Shown: positions 56,366 through 63,351 of the stretch, piece after piece
Layout: each line of letters starts with the position of its first letter
Position numbering within the stretch: position 1 is the stretch's first letter
Assembly (NCBI RefSeq): GCF_003429665.1
Contig: NZ_QUWK01000008.1
Span: 1-64,000 of the forward strand
DNA length: 64,000 nucleotides
Origin: Sphaerochaeta halotolerans
GTDB lineage: Bacteria; Spirochaetota; Spirochaetia; Sphaerochaetales; Sphaerochaetaceae
Direction of reading: 5' to 3'
Notes under the pieces: model-generated
The model's database searches: none
Told to the model about the DNA's origin: nothing
The model's input: the letters and a program-made list of their open reading frames with translations, nothing else
Position numbers and translations under genes: made by a program

Positions 56366-56394
56366 GACGGTCGCTGTTCCAATTATTATCGACT

Positions 56395-56428
56395 ACCGGC
56401 CGCAGACATGCGGTCGGTTGTTGTTTCA
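56395..56428 (+). terminator. Terminator after secG
   Basis: ACCGGCCGCA / TGCGGTCGGT arms (ten pairs, one G-U) around GACA, then a T-rich TGTTGTTT. It ends the gap-pgk-tpiA-secG group. Confidence 0.8.
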
Positions 56429-56439
56429 AGGGAGTGTCT

Positions 56440-56853
56440 ATGAAAGTATGCATATTGTATGCACCTGCATCGAAAGGGAATGAAAAAATGAAGGCGATTG
56501 CCAATGCATTGTCGGAAAGCATCTCTGCACAAGGTCATATGGTCGATGTGTTTGATATGTCTCTCGAAGCAGGGAAGATTGTCTCTTTCTATGACTACTT
56601 GATCATAGGTACTGAGACACTCACGTTTTTTGGTGGGAAAATACCCCAAACCGTTTCTGGTTTCTTGAAATCAGCTGGTAGTATTTCTGGGAAACGATGT
56701 ATGGCATTCATTACCAAAGGTGGCATACGTTCAATGAAAACACTCCAGACATTGATGAAAACAATGGAGAAAGAAGGTATGTTCTTGAAGAAAAGTGAGA
56801 TTATCAACAAGGTGGATTTAGCCCGTGCTGTTGGTAAACGTGTGCAAATCTAA
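56440..56853 (+). CDS. Flavodoxin-like protein
   Basis: A 137-residue protein with a flavodoxin-type fold: VCILYAPASKGNEKMKAIANAL takes the place of the first strand and phosphate loop, then DYLIIGTETLTFFGGKIP and FITKGGIRS. The FMN phosphate loop is not the classical T-x-T-G-x-T, so cofactor binding is uncertain. Similar short proteins are annotated as flavodoxin family or NAD(P)H-dependent reductases. AAGGGAG precedes the ATG. It lies between the secG terminator and the PPIase gene. Confidence 0.7.
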   Translation: MKVCILYAPASKGNEKMKAIANALSESISAQGHMVDVFDMSLEAGKIVSFYDYLIIGTETLTFFGGKIPQTVSGFLKSAGSISGKRCMAFITKGGIRSMKTLQTLMKTMEKEGMFLKKSEIINKVDLARAVGKRVQI

Positions 56854-56910
56854 TTGATTCTCTATTCTATTGGTAGTACCTTATCAGAAGATATCCTTAG
56901 GAGTTGTTAT

Positions 56911-57954
56911 ATGAAACGTAGAGCTAGTATATTGGCCGTCTTCCTGCTCATTGGCACGATGGCATTTGCTGCAACAATTGGTGCCCCGGCTGCAACGGTG
57001 AGGCTTACCAAAACCACACCCATCAGCATGGCAGATCTTGAAGCGGAAGTAGCACAATACAAGGCAAATACAGTAAAACAGGGTGGAGACCCTGCAAGCG
57101 TTGACCCGTTGCAAGTATTGAACCTTCTGATCAACAATGAATTGTTCCGCCAGGGTGCTGCACGTGATGGTGTAAAGATTACTGATGCAATGGTAGAAAG
57201 TGCCTACGATTCACAGAAGACTAATCTTGAGGCTTCGACAGGGCAAAAGTTCACTGATGCGGAATTTGATCAGATTATTATAAATAATTTTGGTTCTGTT
57301 GATGCATATCGTAAGGCTATTAGAGAGCAATTGATGGTTGATTCTTATGTACGCATGAAGAAATCAGATATGCTTGGGACAAAGGTACAGGTTTCTGATG
57401 CAGAAATCACTTCCTTCTATCGTAAAAACAAGACGAATTTTATAAGTCCAGAAACGGTGAAACTGAGTCATATTTATATTCCTTTCACGAACGATGCACA
57501 GAAGGATGCGCAAAATAAGGCACTTCTGGAGCGTGTTGCCAGAGATATAAAGAATGGTTCACTCTCATTTGAGAAGGCAGTGGTGCAGTATTCTGAAGAT
57601 GCACAGAGCAAGAACAAAGCTGGTGACATTGGTTGGTTGACCATGGATAACATGGAAGCGCGTGCTGGCCTTGGAGATGCATTCTTTGATGTTGCATTCA
57701 CCACGGATGTAGGGAACGTGAGCGATGTCGTAACCAGTAATACCGGTTATCATATTCTGAAGATACTTGCCTACAATGATACCAAGATCTTGCAGTTACA
57801 GGACCAGATCAGCCCAACCACCTCCACGACAGTAGAGCAATATATAAGAAGTGAACTTGCAGCACAGAAACAACAAGCCAACTACTATGCGGCGATCAAC
57901 AGTCTGGTGGATGACCTGAGAAAGTCTGCGACCATAAACATTTTATATAAATGA
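56911..57954 (+). CDS. SurA/PpiD-like peptidyl-prolyl isomerase (parvulin)
   Basis: Exported folding factor of 347 residues. It has a signal peptide (KRRASILAVFLLIGTMAFA), a helical N-terminal chaperone segment (about 30-185) and a parvulin domain (about 190-290: VKLSHIYIPFTNDAQ, EKAVVQYSEDAQSKNKAGDIGWL, VVTSNTGYHILKIL). This is the SurA/PrsA type that aids outer-membrane or secreted protein folding in the periplasm. The ATG at 56911 follows TTAGGAG. nusB starts two bases after its stop. Confidence 0.9.
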   Translation: MKRRASILAVFLLIGTMAFAATIGAPAATVRLTKTTPISMADLEAEVAQYKANTVKQGGDPASVDPLQVLNLLINNELFRQGAARDGVKITDAMVESAYDSQKTNLEASTGQKFTDAEFDQIIINNFGSVDAYRKAIREQLMVDSYVRMKKSDMLGTKVQVSDAEITSFYRKNKTNFISPETVKLSHIYIPFTNDAQKDAQNKALLERVARDIKNGSLSFEKAVVQYSEDAQSKNKAGDIGWLTMDNMEARAGLGDAFFDVAFTTDVGNVSDVVTSNTGYHILKILAYNDTKILQLQDQISPTTSTTVEQYIRSELAAQKQQANYYAAINSLVDDLRKSATINILYK

Positions 57955-57955
57955 T

Positions 57956-58414
57956 ATGAAAACACGACATAAAGCACGCGAATTGGCGCTTCAGACTCTC
58001 TACGCAATGGACTTTAACCATACACTTTCGTTGGAATCTATTCCGTATATCTTCAGTGGGATAACCGAGGAAGAGTATGGTTTGCTAGAAGACGAAGTCA
58101 AACTGTATGGCATGTACTTGATCAAGGGTACCTTGGAAAATCTAGAAAACATTGATGATTTGATTCGTAAGTACTCACTTAATCGTCCTCTGGAGCGTAT
58201 TGACATTGTAGACAGGAATATCCTGAGGATGAGTGTATTCTGTCTTATGTATGGGGATATTCATCCTCATATTATCATCGACGAAGCGGTAAAGCTGAGT
58301 CAGGATTTCTCCACTGAGGTAAACTATAAGTTCATCAATGGGATTCTGGATGCAATGCAAAAACAGCTTTTCCCGGTTCAGGAGAAACATACTGATGATT
58401 CGTTTGAAAACTGA
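57956..58414 (+). CDS. nusB: Transcription antitermination factor NusB
   Basis: All-helical RNA-binding protein of 152 residues, required with NusE for rRNA antitermination. It has RHKARELALQTLYAMDFN at the N-terminus, SLNRPLERIDIVDRNILRM, IIIDEAVKLSQDFSTEVNYKF and FINGILDAM near the C-terminus, all typical. It follows the PPIase gene by one base and overlaps the map start by 20 bases. Confidence 0.94.
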   Translation: MKTRHKARELALQTLYAMDFNHTLSLESIPYIFSGITEEEYGLLEDEVKLYGMYLIKGTLENLENIDDLIRKYSLNRPLERIDIVDRNILRMSVFCLMYGDIHPHIIIDEAVKLSQDFSTEVNYKFINGILDAMQKQLFPVQEKHTDDSFEN

Positions 58415-59150
58415 AACTCAGATTGCTGAGATACGGGAAGCCTGCCACCTTACAGCAGAACTTATGCATAATCTTTCCTCTTATATTCAGGAGGGAATGT
58501 CCACTTTTGATATTGACCAGTACTGTTATCAGTTTATTGTCTCTCACAAAGGGATACCTGCATTCCTCAACTATGAAGGGTTTCCTGCGACAGCGTGTAT
58601 TTCTGTCAACGAAGAGATAATCCACGGAATTCCTTCAAAGAAACGAATCATCAAAGAAGGTGATTTGGTGGATGTTGATTTGGGGATCAACATGAATGGA
58701 CATTTCTCTGATATGTCCAGGACATTCGTGGTTGGAAAGACAAATGATGAATACCAAAAACTCTGTGATGTTACTGAAGAAAGTCTACGACTTGGCATTG
58801 AGGCTGCCTCTATGAAAGGAGCACGTATCCAAGATATTGGTGCAGCAGTTTACAAGCATGCCAGGAAACATGGCTATGGTGTAGTGAGAGACTACTGTGG
58901 CCATGGTGTAGGCCTGGATGTTCACGAAGAGCCTGAAATTCCCAATTACACCAGTTCTTATCTGCCAAATCCGAGGATTCGGGAAGGAATGGTTTTGGCA
59001 ATTGAACCTATGATCAACCTAGGGACCCATAAGGTGAAACTTCTCACCAATGACTGGACTGTGGTTACTGCAGATGGGTTGCCATCAGCACATTTTGAGG
59101 ATACTGTTGCTATTACAAAACATGGCTTGGAAGTTCTGACGGTTTTCTAG
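58395..59150 (+). CDS. map: Methionine aminopeptidase, type I
   Basis: Removes N-terminal methionine from nascent proteins, 251 residues. The five metal ligands are in place: DVDLGINMNGHFSDMSRTF (two Asp), GHGVGLDVHEEP (His), LAIEPM (Glu) and HFEDTVAI (Glu). It lacks the N-terminal zinc-finger extension of longer forms. The ATG at 58395 follows AGGAG at ten bases; longer readings run back into nusB and are not used. Confidence 0.95.
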   Translation: MIRLKTETQIAEIREACHLTAELMHNLSSYIQEGMSTFDIDQYCYQFIVSHKGIPAFLNYEGFPATACISVNEEIIHGIPSKKRIIKEGDLVDVDLGINMNGHFSDMSRTFVVGKTNDEYQKLCDVTEESLRLGIEAASMKGARIQDIGAAVYKHARKHGYGVVRDYCGHGVGLDVHEEPEIPNYTSSYLPNPRIREGMVLAIEPMINLGTHKVKLLTNDWTVVTADGLPSAHFEDTVAITKHGLEVLTVF

Positions 59151-59169
59151 TCTCTTGGGGGTCTTTTCT

Positions 59170-59787
59170 ATGGTTAAAAAGGAATTCATAACGTGCGACG
59201 ATATCCGTGACAGTGCCTTGAAACTTGCACACAGAATGTACAAGGAAGATCATTTCGTTCCAGACATTATCTATGCTTCACTCAGAGGTGGTGCCTATAT
59301 GGCAAACGTCTTTAGTGAGTATTACAAAATGGTACGTATCAGAGAGCAGGGTAGACCTGTATTCTATGCGGCTGTTGTAGCCCGTTCCTATGGGTATCTC
59401 CGTACCCAGACAAATGTCATGGTGGATGGTTGGACCTATAGTCCTGAACATCTCAGGACAGGGGACAGGATTCTTTTGGTCGATGATATATTCGATACTG
59501 GGAAAACGGTCAATGCACTTGCTGATATTATTATGCACAAGGGTATCCCTCGTGAAGATCTGAAGATTGCTGTCTTTGATTATAAGGTTCCTCTTTACAA
59601 GAAAGAAGAACCTCTTCCAGTTCAGCCTGATTATTACTGTCGTAAACACATTCTCAACAGCCCTGATGATGAGCGATGGATCCATTACAACTGTCATGAA
59701 TTTCTTGGTCTCAGTAGCAAGGAGATTGATGAACAGTTCCAGGATGAAGAGGTCAGGGATATCCTCCATGAGGTGAGGGGAGACTGA
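59170..59787 (+). CDS. Phosphoribosyltransferase (purine PRT-like)
   Basis: A 205-residue cytosolic PRTase-fold protein. The PRPP-binding motif is RILLVDDIFDTGKTVNAL, and an N-terminal IIYASLRGGAYMANVFSEYY corresponds to the first substrate loop. The C-terminal half (HKGIPREDLKIAVFDYK, WIHYNCHEFLG) resembles xanthine/hypoxanthine-type PRTases and the PRTase-fold proteins of archaea and spirochaetes. The exact base is unknown. It begins 19 bases after map and is the last conserved gene before the accessory island. Confidence 0.8.
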   Translation: MVKKEFITCDDIRDSALKLAHRMYKEDHFVPDIIYASLRGGAYMANVFSEYYKMVRIREQGRPVFYAAVVARSYGYLRTQTNVMVDGWTYSPEHLRTGDRILLVDDIFDTGKTVNALADIIMHKGIPREDLKIAVFDYKVPLYKKEEPLPVQPDYYCRKHILNSPDDERWIHYNCHEFLGLSSKEIDEQFQDEEVRDILHEVRGD

Positions 59788-59793
59788 GCCGAT

Positions 59794-60057
59794 TTACTCT
59801 TCAAATAGATATTCCAGAAAACCAATGATTGCTTCCTAGTTTGGGGCACTTTCTGGAATAACAAGCACTGAAGCTTCAGAATTGGCATACCTGCTTTCTT
59901 CAAGATTGAGCAGGTATGTTTTTCTTTGTCTATTAAGTTCCTTTACCAGTTCTAGATGCGACCCAATAATCTTTAGCGAGGGATATGAATCCACTAGTGT
60001 AGAGAGATCCGTCATGGGTAACCTGGCAACGTAGTGCTCCACAACATGGTGTGTGAT
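59794..60057 (-). pseudogene. Decayed gene fragment with in-frame TAG
   Basis: On the minus strand one frame reads from 60057 with protein-like sequence (HHVVEHYVARLPMTDLSTLV, SYPSLKIIGSHLELVKELNR, QRKTYLLNLEESRYANSEAS, VLVIPESAPN). It meets a TAG at 59838-59836 and continues EAIIGFLEYLFEE to a TAA at 59794. The continuation makes chemical sense only as one protein, so the TAG is likely a nonsense mutation and the N-terminus is lost. A shorter intact reading from the ATG at 60015 (59 residues) cannot be excluded. I do not recognise the family. The surrounding 59788-60152 otherwise holds only the candidate hic operator. Confidence 0.35.
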
Positions 60058-60110
60058 TTATTATCAATATCACAGATGATTTTACCTCTATCTTAAAATA
60101 GCTTGCATAT

Positions 60111-60126
60111 ATACTAAATATAGTAT
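60111..60126. promoter_or_regulatory. Candidate HicB operator palindrome
   Basis: ATACTA-AATA-TAGTAT, a perfect 16-base inverted repeat 27 bases before the hicA start, overlapping -10-like hexamers. Ribbon-helix-helix HicB antitoxins bind such palindromes to repress their operon. Confidence 0.45.
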
Positions 60127-60152
60127 CACTGTAAGTGAATTGGAGGAGTAGT

Positions 60153-60407
60153 GTGCCATCGAAATTGAATAAAGTCATAAGAAAGATGGTAACACAACCG
60201 AACAATATTAGCTTCGAAGAGTAAAAGTATGTACTTTTAGCTATAGGATGCGAGAAACGTGATGGGAAAGGAAGCCATTACATTTTCTATATTCCAGGTA
60301 CTAATTCACGGCTTACTGTTCCCAAACATAAGCCAGTTAGAGCGTGTTATATCAGACAAGCACTGAAGATGTTTGGTTTGGAGGAAATACGAGATGAAGA
60401 AAATTGA
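60153..60407 (+). pseudogene. hicA: HicA-like toxin, in-frame TAA at codon 24
   Basis: An 84-codon frame beginning at GTG with GGAGGAG just upstream. It reads PSKLNKVIRKMVTQPNNISF, EE, then TAA at 60222-60224, then KYVLLAIGCEKRDGKGSHYI, FYIPGTNSRLTVPKHKPVRA and CYIRQALKMFGLEEIRDEEN. Apart from the stop it is a complete HicA: a dsRBD-like mRNA interferase with the catalytic His in GSHY (codon 42) and the basic TVPKHKPVRACYIRQAL segment. All essential residues lie after the stop and no ATG, GTG or TTG restart was noticed just after it, so the toxin is probably inactive. It overlaps hicB by 14 bases. Readthrough or sequencing error would change the view. Confidence 0.8.
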
Positions 60408-60924
60408 AGATTATTTAAAATTACCCTATACGCTTGAGTTAAAAAAAGAAGATGACGGATCATATTTTATTTCAGTTAAAGAGCTTGAAGGATGTTTTTC
60501 TGTTGGTGATACCGTCGAAGAAGCCCTCGTAATGATCGAGGACGCAAAAAAAACGTGGATTTCGTATAGTCTTGAGAAAGGGTTGCCTATACCTGAACCA
60601 GAAAGTATAGATACTAAATCTTATAGTGGAAAATTTATTGTAAGAGTTACTCCAGAATTGCACAAGAAATTATCGCTTCAGGCAAAATCATATGGAGTAA
60701 GCTTAAATTATTATGTTAGCGAAATCCTTGCAGGGAAAAGCTCTGTTATCGAAGCTCAAAAGCGTCTTATTGAGACATTTACGAATCAGTTTATGAGACA
60801 AACAACAAAGCTATTAACGTCAGGTACTGGGAGATTAGAGATTCAGAAGGAATCTATGACGTCTCAATGGAAATTACAATCCAAAGTGATGGATTTTCCT
60901 GCTAAGAAAAAAGGATGTAATTAA
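60394..60924 (+). CDS. hicB: HicB antitoxin with C-terminal extension
   Basis: Antitoxin and autorepressor of the HicAB system, 176 residues. Residues about 12-72 are the partial RNase-H-like HicB domain (YTLELKKEDDGSYFISVKEL, EGCFSVGDTVEEAL, WISYSLEKGLPIPEPE). Residues about 79-113 are a ribbon-helix-helix DNA-binding unit (GKFIVRVTPELHKKLSLQAK, YGVSLNYYVSEILAG). A further 63 residues (114-176), not present in ordinary HicB, form a Gln/Lys/Thr-rich tail ending in PAKKKGCN. In toxin-antitoxin-chaperone systems such tails make the antitoxin depend on a SecB-like chaperone, and a SecB-like gene starts in the hicB stop codon (TAATG). Base composition is more AT-rich than the flanks. Confidence 0.88.
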   Translation: MKKIEDYLKLPYTLELKKEDDGSYFISVKELEGCFSVGDTVEEALVMIEDAKKTWISYSLEKGLPIPEPESIDTKSYSGKFIVRVTPELHKKLSLQAKSYGVSLNYYVSEILAGKSSVIEAQKRLIETFTNQFMRQTTKLLTSGTGRLEIQKESMTSQWKLQSKVMDFPAKKKGCN

Positions 60925-61379
60925 TGATACTTAAAGAGTTCCTTTCTGAAGTGAACATTAATTCTGTAACGATTCCTGAATACTGTTACTACTTCGACCA
61001 AACCAAGTTCGAATCTGGTGCTTCACTGTATTATCAATTTTTTGTTGATGAAAAGAAGGTGTCTTTTAAGCAAAAAGGGGGAAAAATTGACATTAAGATT
61101 CCCTATTTCTTTTCAGCTTCAACAAAAGAAGGTGTTAAATCTCGCAAGAACAAAGAAGAAATATTTTTTAGCTTAGATATTATATACAATCTAATAATTA
61201 CATTAGAGAAGGAAATTGAGATAGAAGAAGATCTCAAGAAGGCCTTTATTGAAAGGATTGCTCCAAGGATTTTGCATCCATATTTTAGACAATCTGTGGC
61301 TGAGTCCTTGCAAAAAGCAGGGTTACCTCAATTGAATCTACCTTTATTTGAGAATCTTTCTGAGCATCTAGATTTTTAA
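60924..61379 (+). CDS. SecB-like chaperone of a TA system
   Basis: A 151-residue protein, close to the usual SecB length. The N-terminal half is mixed beta (SVTIPEYCYYFDQTKFE, LYYQFFVDEKKVSFKQKGG). The C-terminal third matches SecB closely: EEIFFSLDIIYNLIITLEKE, a charged helix, then ILHPYFRQSVAESLQKAG and LPQLNLPLF. The last segment corresponds to the PYxRxxxxS...PQLNL region of E. coli SecB. SecB-like proteins of this sort occur as third genes of toxin-antitoxin operons (for example Rv1957 with HigBA1), where they hold and protect the antitoxin. Its start overlaps the hicB stop by one base, so the two are coupled. The bacterium may or may not have a separate housekeeping SecB. Confidence 0.75.
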   Translation: MILKEFLSEVNINSVTIPEYCYYFDQTKFESGASLYYQFFVDEKKVSFKQKGGKIDIKIPYFFSASTKEGVKSRKNKEEIFFSLDIIYNLIITLEKEIEIEEDLKKAFIERIAPRILHPYFRQSVAESLQKAGLPQLNLPLFENLSEHLDF

Positions 61380-61394
61380 CTAGTGATTATTCAA

Positions 61395-61423
61395 CATAAC
61401 TACCCTTCACTAGAGTAGTTATG
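61395..61423. terminator. Convergent hairpin after the SecB-like gene
   Basis: CATAACTAC / GTAGTTATG perfect nine-base arms with an 11-base loop, between two convergent genes. Only a short T stretch follows, so it is a weak bidirectional terminator. Confidence 0.55.
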
Positions 61424-61457
61424 TTTATAAGAATTTCGAGTGTAAAATTAACAAATG

Positions 61458-62567
61458 CTACAGTGTATATTCTTCAGGATCAGAAGAGGTATTTCCTGCA
61501 ATATCAATCTCATACATACCATTTTCCAATGTAGCTACCAACAATTTGCCAGCATCCTTTTCATAGCTATCCTTAATCTCTGCTGCATCAAGGTACTTGC
61601 CGTATCCATCATCAACATTATTAGCAGTAACAGTATCACTTGCATCTATATTGATTTCATAGAGCGCATCATTGATCCCAGCTGGCTTGGTGATAAGCTT
61701 AGTTACTGAATTAGCAGAATCATAGTAGCCATACATGAATGCATTTTCCTTATAGGATTTGTTCGTTTTATGCACCTCATCAAAGGTAGATGCACTAGGT
61801 GTCGCAGTAGCGTAAAGATCACCTTCATCAGTAAGCAAGTATATTTTTGCATCGATAAACGCCATCGAAGCAAACCGAAAACCACTTGTTGAGGTATTGA
61901 GTTCTGCTGCAGTACTTCCAGTAATATAAAAATGTTTGTAACCTCCACTCTCATTTACGAATGAAATTAACATTGGATTTGCTGAAAGAGAAGTGTGTTC
62001 CTTTCCACTCAGCTGTATCACCGATGATAGATTATATCCAGTGGTTGCATTAATTGAGATTAAAGGAGAGCCAATATTACTTAAAGTAGGGGTAGGGGCC
62101 ACATCAAAATCATATAAATAAAAATTAGTATTTCCATCTTTTACAAGCACCAATCCATTTGGAAGCAACTGCACATAATCAAATTCAGAGAAATCATAAG
62201 TAGGTCCTGCTACACCAGAATTAGTAACAGTCTTTATCGTTTTATAGCCTTCATTCTCATTGCTATTTACCTGATACGCGATTGTTGTTGTTCCATCGAG
62301 GGCCGCTGTCTCAATGATATTGTTCTCAGCATTAGCTACAAGTTTCGTTGAACTAGATCCATCTGTCTTATATAGGCCATCATCAGTCAGATAATAGAGT
62401 GTTCCTGAATCCAGTTCCACAATCTGCTTGTAGACTATGCCAACCGGTGCAGATGCATTGCTTATCTGTCGAAACAGGCCTGCTGTTGCATCGGCATTAC
62501 AACTGAGCAACATGAATGAGAGGAGCAGGGAAAGGGCTATTGATGTCAATATAAATTTTTTCTTCAT
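61458..62567 (-). CDS. Lipoprotein, propeller-like, function unknown
   Basis: Exported lipoprotein of 369 residues. The signal peptide ends LSFMLLSC with acylated Cys23. The mature part is rich in short beta repeats with Y-x-L/T-D-D/E-G-x-L/Y units (GTLYYLTDDGLYKTDGSSS, KIYLLTDEGDLYATAT, LLVATLENGMYEIDIAG), suggesting a six- or seven-bladed beta-propeller. I do not recognise a family. It sits 11 bases after the outer-membrane barrel gene on the same strand and is probably co-expressed with it, perhaps as a surface pair. Asn/Ser/Thr-rich composition is usual for spirochaete surface lipoproteins. Confidence 0.75.
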   Translation of the reverse strand: MKKKFILTSIALSLLLSFMLLSCNADATAGLFRQISNASAPVGIVYKQIVELDSGTLYYLTDDGLYKTDGSSSTKLVANAENNIIETAALDGTTTIAYQVNSNENEGYKTIKTVTNSGVAGPTYDFSEFDYVQLLPNGLVLVKDGNTNFYLYDFDVAPTPTLSNIGSPLISINATTGYNLSSVIQLSGKEHTSLSANPMLISFVNESGGYKHFYITGSTAAELNTSTSGFRFASMAFIDAKIYLLTDEGDLYATATPSASTFDEVHKTNKSYKENAFMYGYYDSANSVTKLITKPAGINDALYEINIDASDTVTANNVDDGYGKYLDAAEIKDSYEKDAGKLLVATLENGMYEIDIAGNTSSDPEEYTL

Positions 62568-62578
62568 CTGAAGGACTC

Positions 62579-63175
62579 CTATTGTCTATAACTGATAGAG
62601 AGAGTGATGGGCACAAAACCGGCAAGTGCATTGTCTTGCTGCAAATTTTCATAGTAATTGAACTCTGGGATCAGCCAAAGTCCAGTGTTGAGGCCGAAGC
62701 CCCAATTCTCTCCTGGAAACCAGGTAACACCAACTTCCATGTTTGCATACATGGTCATTAGCGATGCATCGTTGTATTTGATGTATGCACCACCAAGACC
62801 AAAGGAAATTGGAATGTCCCATCCCCCTTGGACCGGGATATATGTATATTTTGCATAGAAGGGGACAGCAGTAAACAACATCTTTGCTGCAGAAAAATTG
62901 AAGTTATACCCAATTTCTCCACCAATTGCTGTTTTTGAGGTATTGAATACCTGGTAGCTAATTCCTCCGTATCCTCCAACCTTCATACCCGTATTTCCTT
63001 CTCCAGGTCCTACCAAAGTGGAAGAAGAATTATCCGAAAAGAAGTAAGTAAACGTAGGAATTGTGGTTCCTATATTAAAAGAGAAGATTTGATTTCCTTT
63101 ATCATAGGTATCAGCAGCAAAGAGGGAAGCTGAAAGCAAAACAAGGAATAACGGTAATAGTAGTAATTTTTTCAT
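62579..63175 (-). CDS. Small outer-membrane beta-barrel protein
   Basis: A 198-residue protein with a signal peptide (KKLLLLPLFLVLLSASLFA) and alternating aromatic beta strands (GYGGISYQVF, IGGEIGYNFNF, YAKYTYIPV, GFGLNTGLWLIPEFNYYE) ending in a C-terminal aromatic strand (VPITLSISYRQ). This fits an eight-stranded OmpW/OmpX-size outer-membrane barrel. The start at 63175 has a GAGGT behind it; a ten-codon upstream extension is rejected. A good promoter lies 80 bases upstream. It is the first gene of a two-gene operon with the lipoprotein. Confidence 0.8.
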   Translation of the reverse strand: MKKLLLLPLFLVLLSASLFAADTYDKGNQIFSFNIGTTIPTFTYFFSDNSSSTLVGPGEGNTGMKVGGYGGISYQVFNTSKTAIGGEIGYNFNFSAAKMLFTAVPFYAKYTYIPVQGGWDIPISFGLGGAYIKYNDASLMTMYANMEVGVTWFPGENWGFGLNTGLWLIPEFNYYENLQQDNALAGFVPITLSISYRQ

Positions 63176-63252
63176 TCGGTACCTCAGTATATGTACAAGA
63201 AACAAGATGATTTCCTGTCAGTTACAATAGCATAGCTTTATACCCACTGGGA

Positions 63253-63281
63253 AGTATAGTAAGAGAAGTAACGAAAAGCAA
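63253..63281 (-). promoter_or_regulatory. Promoter of the barrel-lipoprotein operon
   Basis: Minus strand TTGCTT (63281-63276), 17-base spacer, TATACT (63258-63253). Leader of about 70 bases to the barrel gene. Confidence 0.6.
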
Positions 63282-63351
63282 ACGGACGCTTTGACTTTGT
63301 TGCCATACTTTGTCATTTTACGGTACTGTATTGGGTGTTGAGGAGCAAATA

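Noticed and set aside
60222-60224. Reading the TAA in hicA as selenocysteine or recoding
   Set aside because: Selenocysteine uses TGA; no recoding signal is evident and TAA is used as a normal stop elsewhere in the window, so a nonsense mutation is simpler.
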